Source: Flavobacteriaceae bacterium
GTDB taxonomy: Bacteria; Bacteroidota; Bacteroidia; Flavobacteriales; Flavobacteriaceae
Assembly: GCA_029238555.1 (NCBI GenBank)
Contig: JAQWFV010000080.1
Span: forward strand, 1-10,767
Direction of reading: 5' to 3'
Length of the DNA: 10,767 nt
The notes under the pieces were generated by a model. The model ran no database searches, was not told the DNA's origin, and was given only the letters and a program-made list of their open reading frames with translations. Within the stretch, counting starts at the first letter, position 1. Each line of letters begins with the position of its first letter. This document shows, in pieces, positions 1-7,128 of this stretch. The translations under genes and the position numbers were made by a program.

Positions 1-282
1 TAAGCCTGTATTTCCATTCCAATTTCTCAAAATTCTAGCAGGGTCTTGGGCTTTCTTATCGTCAAAACTCAAATTAGTATAGCTCAATCCAGCCCTCCAT
101 GCGTATCGCTGGCTTTTATTCCATTTAAACAGCAAACCAAAACCAAGATTTGTAGGGCTCAGGTGTTTTTGAGATCCAATATCAGAAAGAGCGTTTACAC
201 CACCTAACATGACTCCAGCTTCATAGGTCTGGGCTTTTACCACTGTGACATACAAAAAAAATAAAAGGATATAAAAACGCAT
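1..282 (-). CDS. DUF6089 family secreted protein, N-terminal part (cut by window edge)
   Basis: An open frame of 94 codons starts at the ATG at 282-280 and runs off the left edge, so only the N-terminus is visible. Residues 1-17 (MRFYILLFFLYVTVVKA) form a signal peptide with a likely cut before QT. The mature part (YEAGVMLGGVNALSDIG, then a stretch ending in FGLLFKWNKS, then DDKKAQDP) alternates short hydrophobic and polar segments like the strands of an outer-membrane beta-barrel. The sequence resembles the DUF6089 proteins that often follow NAD kinase in flavobacterial genomes, upstream of uppS and bamA. That neighbourhood, outside this window, would suggest a role in the cell envelope, but the function is unknown. 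It lies 79 bases downstream of NAD kinase on the same strand. The family call is from memory of the sequence pattern. Confidence 0.8.
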   Translation of the reverse strand, partial: MRFYILLFFLYVTVVKAQTYEAGVMLGGVNALSDIGSQKHLSPTNLGFGLLFKWNKSQRYAWRAGLSYTNLSFDDKKAQDPARILRNWNGNTGL

Positions 283-286
283 GATC

Positions 287-316
287 TAAAGTTAAAGGCA
301 ATCATTAAACTGACAA
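287..316 (-). promoter_or_regulatory. Candidate promoter for the DUF6089 gene
   Basis: On the minus strand TTG (316-314) is followed after 19 bases by TAACTTTA (294-287), which matches the Bacteroidota element TAnnTTTG at seven of eight positions. The -7 element ends only four bases before the ATG at 282, so transcription would begin at or near the start codon and give an almost leaderless mRNA. Read-through from the NAD kinase gene is equally possible. Confidence 0.35.
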
Positions 317-361
317 GTCCAATCTAATTATAAAACAACTATTCAGAAATTTTATTGTGAC

Positions 362-1270
362 TTAGTTTCTTTTGTCTTCTCCCCACAAAAGTTTTTTACG
401 AAGGGTTTTAAGAAAACTCTCCGAAGTGTAAGCCACCATCTTAAGCGTATAAGGGGCTTTTTTAATGAGTAATTCAGTGCCGTTATCTATACTTGCAATG
501 CGCGAATCTAAAGAAACCAAATGCTGTGGTTCTCTTCCAGATACTACAAGCCTAATTTCCGTGTGATCAGCAATAATCAAGGGCCTAGCATTGAGGTTAT
601 GTGGCGCAATTGGAGTTAGAATGAGTGAGTTTGTCCCAGGAGCCATCACTGGACCACCGCAAGACAAAGAATAACCTGTAGATCCAGTAGGTGTAGCAAT
701 AATTAAACCATCTGCCCAATAAGACGTCAGGTATTCACCATCTAAATATGTGGCTACCGTAATCATGGCAGTAGTGTCTTTCCTACTGACAGTAATTTCA
801 TTTAATGCCACACTCACCTCTTCAAATGCTATAATGGAAGTATCCGAATACAGCCCCACCATAGTTCTTTCTTCAATACTGTATTGCCCAGCGACAAAAT
901 CAGTGATTACCTTCTGTACAGCAGCCACATCTATGGTAGACAAGAATCCCAATCTACCCGTATTGACACCGACCAATGGAATTCCAGAATCTTTAATGTA
1001 GGTAATGGCCTTTAACATAGTCCCATCTCCTCCAAAACTAACAAATAAAGACGTCTCACTATGAACCTCCTCCTGCTTAGAAAAGGTGTCTAAAGGAGCC
1101 AACAAAGCATTCAATGCTGTTTCCTGAAACAAAACTACAGACTCTTTAAAGCTCTTTTCAATAGAAGCTTTCCCCCCAACAGCATCAATAGCTTCTAGTA
1201 TACCCGCTAAAGCTTTAACGGTAATTTCAGAAGGCAAATAGCCAAAAAGTGCCACATTTAATTGTGCCAT
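362..1270 (-). CDS. nadK: NAD kinase (ATP-NAD kinase)
   Basis: This 302-residue cytosolic enzyme phosphorylates NAD to NADP and so supplies the NADPH pool. The family motifs are all present and in order: GGDGT at 80-84 (nucleotide-binding and catalytic Asp), NTGRLGFL at 103-110, NEITVSR at 157-163, ADGLIIATPTGSTGYSLS at 187-204 with the following GGP, and HNLNARP at 224-230. Length is normal for the family, and the charged C-terminus WGEDKRN is typical of Bacteroidota copies as I remember them. The ATG start lies one base after the stop codon of the CBS-domain gene, so the two are almost certainly co-transcribed and perhaps translationally coupled. No feature suggests damage or transfer. Confidence 0.97.
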   Translation of the reverse strand: MAQLNVALFGYLPSEITVKALAGILEAIDAVGGKASIEKSFKESVVLFQETALNALLAPLDTFSKQEEVHSETSLFVSFGGDGTMLKAITYIKDSGIPLVGVNTGRLGFLSTIDVAAVQKVITDFVAGQYSIEERTMVGLYSDTSIIAFEEVSVALNEITVSRKDTTAMITVATYLDGEYLTSYWADGLIIATPTGSTGYSLSCGGPVMAPGTNSLILTPIAPHNLNARPLIIADHTEIRLVVSGREPQHLVSLDSRIASIDNGTELLIKKAPYTLKMVAYTSESFLKTLRKKLLWGEDKRN

Positions 1271-1271
1271 A

Positions 1272-1916
1272 TTATATGTTTAAATAAGTGTCTAAATAGG
1301 CGGCATTTTCTTTGAGCACACTGGCAAAAAGATCCTCGCCTTCTATAAAAGTAATCTCAAAACCAAAGCGTCTTAAGCCAGCCAAAGTTTCCTGAATAGG
1401 GTTTGGCGCTATTTTTATAAGTACATTCATCTCACTGTCCCATTCCCAGGTCACTAAGCCCAAAATATGCTGTTGTGTTTGCTCAAAAATGGTGATCAAA
1501 CGCGTTAATGAAAAATCCAACTGGGCCATTTTTACTTCTATAACAACTCCTTCCTCTTCAAAGAGCGAGAGGGAAGCTGTTGCAGCTTTAAAATCATTTT
1601 CAAAAATATACCCCATAAATGCCCCCTCTTTTGTCACCACAGCAGCCATTGTCATTTGTAGTTTTCTAAAGTTCAATCCGTAATTGTACCAGTGGGTTTC
1701 TGACAAAACAGCGTCCGGGATAAAAGTATAGGACAGTTCCTCTAAGGAATTAAATTCAAGCGCACTTAAAACTTCTAAAGAAACCATTCCCAAAAATCGC
1801 TCTTGATCAACAACAGCCAACCAATCACATTGGGCCTGTTTAAAACGGCCTAAAACAATTTCCTTTGAATCTTGAAGATTCAAAAAAGGCAAATTATATT
1901 TAATTAATGTCTTCAT
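1272..1916 (-). CDS. CBS domain-containing protein, upstream partner of NAD kinase
   Basis: A soluble 214-residue protein without signal peptide or membrane segment. Residues 1-110 look like a divergent pair of CBS motifs: WLAVVDQERFLGMVSLEVLSAL at about 32-53 and MAAVVTKEGAFMGYIFENDF at about 90-109 each show the strand-turn-strand pattern with G and a following D/E helix. CBS pairs usually bind adenine nucleotides and control a partner protein. Residues 120-190 (EEEGVVIEV, then the SLTRLITIFEQ helix, then a VLIKI strand and the LAGLRRFGFEI helix) look ACT-like. The C-terminus YLDTYLNI is conserved among flavobacterial relatives. The frame also allows an ATG at 1949, which would give 225 residues. 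I prefer 1916 because relatives begin near this point, but promoter position does not exclude 1949. Function unproven. Confidence 0.85.
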   Translation of the reverse strand: MKTLIKYNLPFLNLQDSKEIVLGRFKQAQCDWLAVVDQERFLGMVSLEVLSALEFNSLEELSYTFIPDAVLSETHWYNYGLNFRKLQMTMAAVVTKEGAFMGYIFENDFKAATASLSLFEEEGVVIEVKMAQLDFSLTRLITIFEQTQQHILGLVTWEWDSEMNVLIKIAPNPIQETLAGLRRFGFEITFIEGEDLFASVLKENAAYLDTYLNI

Positions 1917-2115
1917 AGTAAGCGATAAAATGAATCCCTGAGATGACATAAATACTCTTAGCTAACAACAAAAAACGTATTTGAGTTACATTAAAAGCAC
2001 TATACCATTTAAAATTACTGAAATTACGATGGCTTTTTTTTGCAAATTACTAATTAAAAAATGGAATAGCCCTCGCTTATTTGTATTTTTGTTCCTGAAC
2101 AATTGCAATGAATTC
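1917..2115. other. Divergent intergenic region between the CBS gene and pdxJ
   Basis: This 199-base A+T-rich stretch separates two outward-facing genes and must hold promoters for both. A perfect -7 element for pdxJ is listed separately. For the CBS gene the best minus-strand candidate is TACGTTTT (1979-1972), one mismatch from TAnnTTTG, but there is no TTG at the usual distance upstream. I see no RNA gene, hairpin terminator or coding sequence that I would trust here. Confidence 0.5.
2084..2091 (+). promoter_or_regulatory. Candidate -7 promoter element for pdxJ
   Basis: TATTTTTG is an exact match to the Bacteroidota -7 consensus TAnnTTTG and lies 24 bases before the pdxJ ATG. That would give a leader of about 18 bases. 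No TTG is found 17-23 bases upstream, so the -33 element is weak or missing. Confidence 0.5.
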
Positions 2116-2832
2116 ATGACAAAATTAAGTGTAAATATCAATAAATTGGCCACCCTTCGAAATGCACGTGGCGGAAATGTACCAAACCTTCTCTTGGCTG
2201 CTTCTGACATAGAACGATTTGGGGCAGAGGGAATTACTATTCACCCAAGACCCGATGAACGTCATATTCGCTATCAGGACGCGAGAGACCTCAAAAATGT
2301 GGTCACCACAGAATACAATATTGAGGGGAACCCCAACGAAAAATTTATAGCCCTAGTTTTAGCGGTAAAACCTACTCAGGTCACTTTAGTTCCGGACGGT
2401 GTAGACGCTATAACCTCGAATGCAGGCTGGGATGCTATTACACATGCAGACTTTCTTAAAAAAACCATCGCAACTTTTAAAGCAGCAGGGATCAGAACTT
2501 CCATTTTTATTGATCCTGTTGTAGCCCAAATAGAAGCTGCAGCGGCCACTGGAACAGACCGAATAGAACTCTACACAGAAGCCTATGCAGTAGGCTATGC
2601 CGCTGGAAAAAAAGAAACAGCCATTGCGCCATACAAAGCAGCCGCAACCAAAGCCAAGTCTTTGGGCTTAGGCGTGAATGCGGGCCATGACTTATCCTTA
2701 GACAACATCGCCTTTTTTAAGGCAGAAATCCAAGAATTAGACGAGGTTTCTATTGGGCACGCACTCATTTGCGAATCTCTTTATATGGGCTTAGAGAATG
2801 TCATTCCCATGTACTTAAAAGCCCTTTCCTAA
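2116..2832 (+). CDS. pdxJ: Pyridoxine 5'-phosphate synthase
   Basis: PdxJ condenses 1-deoxy-xylulose 5-phosphate with 3-amino-2-oxopropyl phosphate, the last ring-closing step of the DXP-dependent vitamin B6 route in the cytosol. The 238-residue protein is full length. Visible family signatures are ATLRNARGG at 12-20, [12 protein letters not shown] at 40-51 (with the active-site pattern H43, R45, H50), Glu70 in TEYNIEG, TLVPDG at 90-95, [11 protein letters not shown] at 187-197 (His191) and IGHALI at 213-218. The opening reads VNINK where the E. coli enzyme has VNIDH, a variant I recall from other Bacteroidota. I chose the ATG at 2116 because homology starts exactly there; the in-frame extension back to a TTG at 1981 looks non-coding and contains the promoter. 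The stop overlaps the next start. Confidence 0.96.
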   Translation: MTKLSVNINKLATLRNARGGNVPNLLLAASDIERFGAEGITIHPRPDERHIRYQDARDLKNVVTTEYNIEGNPNEKFIALVLAVKPTQVTLVPDGVDAITSNAGWDAITHADFLKKTIATFKAAGIRTSIFIDPVVAQIEAAAATGTDRIELYTEAYAVGYAAGKKETAIAPYKAAATKAKSLGLGVNAGHDLSLDNIAFFKAEIQELDEVSIGHALICESLYMGLENVIPMYLKALS

Positions 2833-3602
2833 TGCCGTTATTACACGCAAACAGTTTTGGAAGTGGAGAAGACCTTGTTATCCTTCACGGTTTTTTAGGA
2901 ACCAGTGACAATTGGAAGACTTTAGGTAAGGCTTACGCCGATGCTGGTTTTCGCGTACACCTTTTAGACCAGCGAAATCACGGTAGGAGTTTTCACAGCA
3001 CGGAGTTTTCTTACGCCCTCATGGCAGAAGACGTCTTGGCCTACCTGTCAGAAAATGACATTGAAAAAGCCATTGTTTTAGGACATTCTATGGGGGGTAA
3101 AACAGCCATGTACCTTGCGGGAATAGCTCCAGAAAAAGTGCAAAAACTACTAGTGGCAGACATAGGCCCAAAGGCATACCCGCCCCACCACAAAACTATA
3201 TTAGACGCTTTAGGCACCCTGTATAATAGTCAAATAAGCAGTAGGACTCAGGCAGAAGAAATCTTGTCCGTACAAATTAAATCTGCTGGCGTGAGGCAAT
3301 TTCTACTTAAAAACCTCTACAGAAAAACACCAGATACTTTTGGTTTTAGGGCCAATATTCCAGTGCTTTCAGTCGCTATGAATGCCATTGGAGAGGCACT
3401 CCCAAAAGAATTCAAGTTCGAAAAACCCAGTATGTTTTTATCTGGCGCTCAATCCGATTATATTCTACCACAAGACCATCTGAGTATTTTAGTGCAGTTT
3501 CCAAAGGCACAATTCAAGTCTGTATCAAAAGCAGGTCACTGGCTTCATGCAGAAAATCCAACAGAATTTTTAGCCTACACATTAGACTTTCTGAGGAGTT
3601 AA
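2832..3602 (+). CDS. Alpha/beta hydrolase, YbfF-type esterase
   Basis: A soluble 256-residue serine hydrolase with the complete family layout. LVILHGFLGTSDNW at 15-28 supplies the oxyanion loop, LLDQRNHGRS at 44-53 is the usual second motif, GHSMGGK at 84-90 is the nucleophile elbow with Ser86, Asp209 in SGAQSDY is the likely acid, and His236 in AGHWLHAENP completes the triad. The pattern HSMGGK, FLLKNL and GHWLHAE is very close to E. coli YbfF, an esterase that acts on short acyl esters and acyl-CoA; the substrate here is unknown. The start at 2832 shares its A with the pdxJ stop codon (TAATG), so translation is probably coupled. An upstream in-frame ATG at 2769 would overlap pdxJ and is not supported by homology. 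Confidence 0.9.
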   Translation: MPLLHANSFGSGEDLVILHGFLGTSDNWKTLGKAYADAGFRVHLLDQRNHGRSFHSTEFSYALMAEDVLAYLSENDIEKAIVLGHSMGGKTAMYLAGIAPEKVQKLLVADIGPKAYPPHHKTILDALGTLYNSQISSRTQAEEILSVQIKSAGVRQFLLKNLYRKTPDTFGFRANIPVLSVAMNAIGEALPKEFKFEKPSMFLSGAQSDYILPQDHLSILVQFPKAQFKSVSKAGHWLHAENPTEFLAYTLDFLRS

Positions 3603-3630
3603 TCACCCCAAGTTTAAAAAATAATTAAGC

Positions 3631-3644
3631 CCTTTTTAAAAAGG
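3631..3644. repeat. Perfect 14-base palindrome upstream of the tig promoter
   Basis: CCTTTTTAAAAAGG reads the same on both strands. It lies 11 bases before the -33 element of the tig promoter, where an operator could sit. As RNA it could form only a weak five-pair stem, so it is a poor terminator for the hydrolase gene. In such A+T-rich DNA it could also be chance. Confidence 0.4.
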
Positions 3645-3655
3645 AAAGACAAAAA

Positions 3656-3686
3656 TTGTTGAACTTATTAAAAAGCATTACTTTTG
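3656..3686 (+). promoter_or_regulatory. Promoter of the trigger factor gene
   Basis: TACTTTTG (3679-3686) matches the Bacteroidota -7 consensus TAnnTTTG exactly. Two tandem TTG triplets lie upstream at 3656-3658 and 3659-3661, with spacers of 20 and 17 bases, both inside the accepted range. Transcription should start near 3692-3694, leaving an A-rich leader of roughly 30 bases without a Shine-Dalgarno sequence. This is the best promoter in the window. Confidence 0.75.
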
Positions 3687-3724
3687 CCCCCCATTAAAAG
3701 CCTTTAAAAAAAAGCAGTCAGCGC

Positions 3725-5053
3725 ATGAAGATTACTAAGAAACAAATAGATACGTTAAACGCAGAGATTAACATTACTCTTGACCAAGCAGATTTTCAAT
3801 CTAAGATAGACACCATCTTATTGGACTACAAAAAGAAAGCCAATATACCAGGTTTTAGAAAAGGTCAGGTACCAATGGGCATGATCAAAAAACAGTACGG
3901 CAAAGCGGTTTTAGTTGAAGAAGTAAACAAACTTTTACAAGAAAATTTAAACAGCTACCTCACTGAAGAGAAATTATCTATTCTTGGAAATCCATTGCCA
4001 AAGGTTTTATCTGAAACTTTTGACTGGAATGCAGCCACACTTTCTTTTGACTTTGAAATTGGACTTTCTCCTGAATTTGATGTGTCTTTAAAAACAAAAA
4101 AAGCCATTACCAGCTATAAGGTTGAGGCAGATAAAAAAATGGTTGCGGACCAGATATTATCTATTCGTAAACAATACGGTAAAATCACTCCAGAAAAAGC
4201 CGTTTCTGACAACAGTGAAATAACAGGTACATTCTTTTCTGAAGCAGCTGGCATAGACAAAAAAACAACCATTACTTTAGATCAATTAAAAGCAAAAAAA
4301 GCAATAACTTCTCTACAAGGAGCTGAAGTAGGTGCTAATGTAAGCCTTGACACCAAAGGACTTTTTAAAGAAGAAGCTACTGTAGCTGGTGCTTTTGGAT
4401 TAGAAGCTGCTGAGGCAAAAGATCTAAAAACTACCGTTGTTTTTACTATTGAAGAAATTAACGAAAGAACTCCTGCTGCGCTAGACCAAGAGTTATTTGA
4501 CAAACTTTTTGGTAAAGATGTAGTGAGCTCTGAAAAAGAATTGGGGCAAAAAATTAAAGAAGACGCTGAGAAGCAATTCGTACAACAAGCAGACCAAAAG
4601 CTTTTAAACGACGTTACTGAAGCTTTAATCGCTCAAACTAAATTTGACTTACCAGGTGAATTTTTAACCAAGTGGATTCAAAGTAGTGGAGAAAAGCCAC
4701 TGACAGAGGAAGAAGCAAAAGCAGAGTACGAAAGATCTGAACAGGGCCTAAGATACCAACTTATCGAAGCTAAAATCATTGAGGCCAACGCGCTTCAGGT
4801 AAGCTTTGAAGATTTGAAAAGTTTCGCCAAAGATTTGATCAAAGAACAAATGGCACAATACGGGCAACTAGATCCTAAAGATGAGGAACTAGACGGTATA
4901 GCTGCAAGGGTATTATCTAATCAAGAAGAAGTAAAACGTCTTTCAGAACAGATGATGAGCCAAAAATTAATCACATTGTACAAAGAGAAAGCCAACCTTA
5001 AAGAAAAAGCGCTTTCTTACGAAGATTTTGTAAAAGAAGTGTACGGTGCATAA
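3725..5053 (+). CDS. tig: Trigger factor (ribosome-associated chaperone)
   Basis: Trigger factor docks at the ribosome exit tunnel and shields nascent chains. The 442-residue protein shows the N-terminal ribosome-binding domain at about 1-120, with the docking signature IPGFRKGQVPMGMIKKQYG at 41-59, and a long charged helical C-terminal arm region from about 250 to the end (for example LDQELFDKLFG at 253-263 and LPGEFLTKWIQ at 309-319). The middle part, about 155-245, stands where the FKBP-type peptidyl-prolyl isomerase domain belongs, but I cannot find its usual acidic/aromatic active-site pattern or the IPGFE-type segment, so isomerase activity is doubtful. Total length is usual for Bacteroidota. 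The gene has its own promoter and leads into clpP and clpX, the common tig-clpP-clpX order. ATG at 3725 is the natural start. Confidence 0.95.
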   Translation: MKITKKQIDTLNAEINITLDQADFQSKIDTILLDYKKKANIPGFRKGQVPMGMIKKQYGKAVLVEEVNKLLQENLNSYLTEEKLSILGNPLPKVLSETFDWNAATLSFDFEIGLSPEFDVSLKTKKAITSYKVEADKKMVADQILSIRKQYGKITPEKAVSDNSEITGTFFSEAAGIDKKTTITLDQLKAKKAITSLQGAEVGANVSLDTKGLFKEEATVAGAFGLEAAEAKDLKTTVVFTIEEINERTPAALDQELFDKLFGKDVVSSEKELGQKIKEDAEKQFVQQADQKLLNDVTEALIAQTKFDLPGEFLTKWIQSSGEKPLTEEEAKAEYERSEQGLRYQLIEAKIIEANALQVSFEDLKSFAKDLIKEQMAQYGQLDPKDEELDGIAARVLSNQEEVKRLSEQMMSQKLITLYKEKANLKEKALSYEDFVKEVYGA

Positions 5054-5090
5054 TTAGCCCAGCACTTTATATGCAATCGTATAAATTACC

Positions 5091-5098
5091 TATCTTTA
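5091..5098 (+). promoter_or_regulatory. Possible -7 promoter element for clpP
   Basis: TATCTTTA differs from TAnnTTTG only in the last base and lies 58 bases before the clpP ATG. No TTG is present at the right distance upstream, so the case is weak. If used, transcripts would start inside the hairpin that follows and carry only part of its left arm. Confidence 0.3.
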
Positions 5099-5130
5099 CG
5101 GTGCTAAAAGCTCATGCTATTAGCACCGTA
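5097..5130 (+). terminator. Strong hairpin between tig and clpP, probable terminator or attenuator
   Basis: TACGGTGCTAA (5097-5107) pairs perfectly with TTAGCACCGTA (5120-5130), an 11-pair stem. After one A-A mismatch, AGC (5109-5111) pairs with GCT (5116-5118) around a TCAT loop. The tract after the stem, TTTATTTATC, is T-rich but interrupted. The shape fits an intrinsic terminator for tig, but it may be leaky or act on an mRNA running on into clpP. Confidence 0.65.
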
Positions 5131-5155
5131 TTTATTTATCAATTAAGCAGCTCAT

Positions 5156-5836
5156 ATGAATTACGCACAAGAGTTTAAGGATTTTGCGATTAAGGATCAG
5201 GGAATTAATGGCAACTATTACGACGCTATTATGACCAGCATGTATCCTGTGGGAATGACCCCTAATATTATTGAAGAAAGACAACTAAATGCCATTGCTA
5301 TGGATGTTTTTTCTAGATTAATGATGGATCGCATTATTTTTTTGGGTACAGGAATTAATGACCAAGTAGCTAATATAGTTCAGGCGCAATTGTTATTCTT
5401 AGAAAGTGCAGACGCGTCTAAGGACATTCAGATATACATTAACTCCCCAGGAGGAAGTGTATATGCTGGTTTGGGAATTTACGACACCATGCAGTTTATT
5501 AAACCAGATGTAGCGACTATATGTACCGGTATAGCTGCCTCTATGGCCGCTGTGCTACTATGCGCTGGAGAGAAGGGGAAAAGATCAGGACTCACCCACT
5601 CAAGGGTCATGATACACCAACCATTATCCGGTGCTCAGGGACAAGCAAGTGACATTGAAATTGCCGCTAAAGAGGTGTTGAAAATTAAAGACGAATTATA
5701 TACTATTATCTCCAATCACTCTGGACAAACCTTTGACAAGGTGTATCAGGATTCAGATCGTGATTACTGGATGAAGGCGGAACAAGCCAAGTCTTATGGA
5801 ATGATAGATGAAATATTATCGAGAGATAAAAAATAA
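5156..5836 (+). CDS. clpP: ATP-dependent Clp protease proteolytic subunit
   Basis: ClpP forms a double-ring, 14-subunit chamber in the cytosol that degrades proteins fed in by an AAA+ unfoldase such as ClpX. In this 226-residue protein the catalytic triad is visible as Ser129 in [11 protein letters not shown], His154 in [10 protein letters not shown] and Asp203 in DRDYWM; the spacing between them equals that of E. coli Clp[11 protein letters not shown] at 93-102 is the substrate-binding strand and turn. The region before [11 protein letters not shown], about 34 residues, is longer than the E. coli propeptide and is probably processed or disordered, as is common in Bacteroidota. The stop is five bases before clpX, so the two genes form an operon. 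Expression may come from the tig promoter through the hairpin or from a nearer promoter. Confidence 0.97.
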   Translation: MNYAQEFKDFAIKDQGINGNYYDAIMTSMYPVGMTPNIIEERQLNAIAMDVFSRLMMDRIIFLGTGINDQVANIVQAQLLFLESADASKDIQIYINSPGGSVYAGLGIYDTMQFIKPDVATICTGIAASMAAVLLCAGEKGKRSGLTHSRVMIHQPLSGAQGQASDIEIAAKEVLKIKDELYTIISNHSGQTFDKVYQDSDRDYWMKAEQAKSYGMIDEILSRDKK

Positions 5837-5841
5837 ACAAC

Positions 5842-7074
5842 ATGGCTAAAGACAATCTTGAATGTTCTTTTTGTGGTAGAAAAAAACCAGAAACCAACCT
5901 ACTCATCGCAGGGATAGACGCCCACATATGTGACCGGTGTATTGCCCAAGCGAATGGTATTGTTGCTGAAGAGACAAAACAAGACCAAGTAAATGACTTA
6001 TCAGAGGAACTTACCCTAAAAAAGCCCATAGAAATTAAAGACTTTTTAGACCAATTTATCATTGGTCAAGACCGCACCAAAAAGGTGCTGTCTGTAGCGG
6101 TGTACAACCACTACAAAAGACTCTTACAACTGGATACTAAAGACGAGGTGGAAATTCAAAAATCCAACATCATCATGGTAGGTCAAACAGGTACCGGAAA
6201 AACGCTCATGGCAAAAACTATTGCCAAGATGCTAAATGTACCCCTCGCAATTGTAGACGCAACAGTGCTTACAGAGGCGGGATATGTAGGAGAAGACGTA
6301 GAGAGTATTTTAACAAGACTGCTACAGGCAGCAGACTACGATCTAGAAAAAGCAGAAAGAGGCATTGTATTTATTGACGAAATAGATAAAATTGCTAGAA
6401 AAAGTGACAACCCATCCATTACCAGAGACGTCTCTGGAGAAGGTGTACAACAAGGTTTGCTTAAACTACTAGAAGGAACTACGGTCAATGTACCACCTAA
6501 AGGAGGCAGGAAGCACCCAGATCAAAAATTTATAGAAGTAAATACAGAAAACATCCTCTTTATTGCGGGGGGTGCTTTTGACGGTATAGAGAAAAAGATC
6601 AGCAAGAGACTTAACTTACAAGCAGTAGGATACAGTGCCTCTAAAGCAGACGAAGGCTTGGACAATGAAAATATACTCCAATACATTACCCCAAAAGACC
6701 TTAAAGACTTTGGTTTAATTCCAGAGATTATTGGAAGACTCCCTGTGCTTACTCACATGAATCCTTTAGACAAGAAAACGCTAAGAGCCATATTAACCCA
6801 ACCAAAGAATGCCATTATTAAACAGTATGAGAAGCTTTTTGAAATGGACCATATTGCTTTAGAAGTAACAGATGAGGCTTTAGATTTCTTAGTAGAAAAA
6901 GCATTAGAGTACAAACTAGGCGCTAGAGGGCTTAGATCCTTATGTGAATCCGTCTTTACAGACGCCATGTTTAGCTTGCCAAGTTCAGAGGAAAAGGAAT
7001 TCAAAGTAGACAGAGCTTATGCAGAAAAAAAATTAAGCTTTGAAACAGCCAAATCTTTAAAAGCGGTTTCTTAA
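5842..7074 (+). CDS. clpX: ATP-dependent Clp protease ATP-binding subunit ClpX
   Basis: ClpX is the hexameric AAA+ unfoldase that recognises tagged proteins and threads them into ClpP. All parts are present in 410 residues: a C4 zinc-binding domain with C8, C11, C30 and C33; Walker A GQTGTGKT at 114-121; pore loop GYVG at 147-150; Walker B VFIDEID at 176-182; RKH loop at 223-225; sensor-2 region GARGLRS at 360-366. The ClpP-docking loop, IGF in E. coli, reads VGY at 262-264, a variant I associate with this phylum. The start follows the clpP stop by five bases, with no separate promoter. The 3' end faces the convergent GH3 gene, 54 bases away, with no clear terminator hairpin between them. Confidence 0.98.
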   Translation: MAKDNLECSFCGRKKPETNLLIAGIDAHICDRCIAQANGIVAEETKQDQVNDLSEELTLKKPIEIKDFLDQFIIGQDRTKKVLSVAVYNHYKRLLQLDTKDEVEIQKSNIIMVGQTGTGKTLMAKTIAKMLNVPLAIVDATVLTEAGYVGEDVESILTRLLQAADYDLEKAERGIVFIDEIDKIARKSDNPSITRDVSGEGVQQGLLKLLEGTTVNVPPKGGRKHPDQKFIEVNTENILFIAGGAFDGIEKKISKRLNLQAVGYSASKADEGLDNENILQYITPKDLKDFGLIPEIIGRLPVLTHMNPLDKKTLRAILTQPKNAIIKQYEKLFEMDHIALEVTDEALDFLVEKALEYKLGARGLRSLCESVFTDAMFSLPSSEEKEFKVDRAYAEKKLSFETAKSLKAVS

Positions 7075-7128
7075 GGCCATACACCCTTTAGCAATAAATT
7101 CCTGCATATTACTAGCCAAGAAAAAGAC

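Noticed and set aside
1972..1979. TACGTTTT on the minus strand as a promoter for the CBS gene
   Set aside because: One mismatch to the -7 element and no TTG at 17-23 bases upstream; noted in the intergenic entry but not called as a promoter.
1981..2115. In-frame extension of pdxJ back to a TTG codon
   Set aside because: The translated segment has no PdxJ homology, it holds the exact TATTTTTG promoter element, and the family N-terminus begins at the ATG at 2116.
1986..2210. 74-codon minus-strand open frame before and inside pdxJ
   Set aside because: It overlaps the conserved PdxJ N-terminus and the promoter; low-complexity hydrophobic content fits A+T-rich non-coding DNA.
2769..2831. In-frame extension of the hydrolase gene to an ATG inside pdxJ
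   Set aside because: It would overlap pdxJ by 64 bases and has no hydrolase homology; the TAATG overlap gives the expected N-terminus.
5706..6062. 118-codon open frame on the minus strand across the clpP/clpX junction
   Set aside because: It lies antisense to two well-supported genes, shows no recognisable domain, and its sequence reads as a mirror of their codons.
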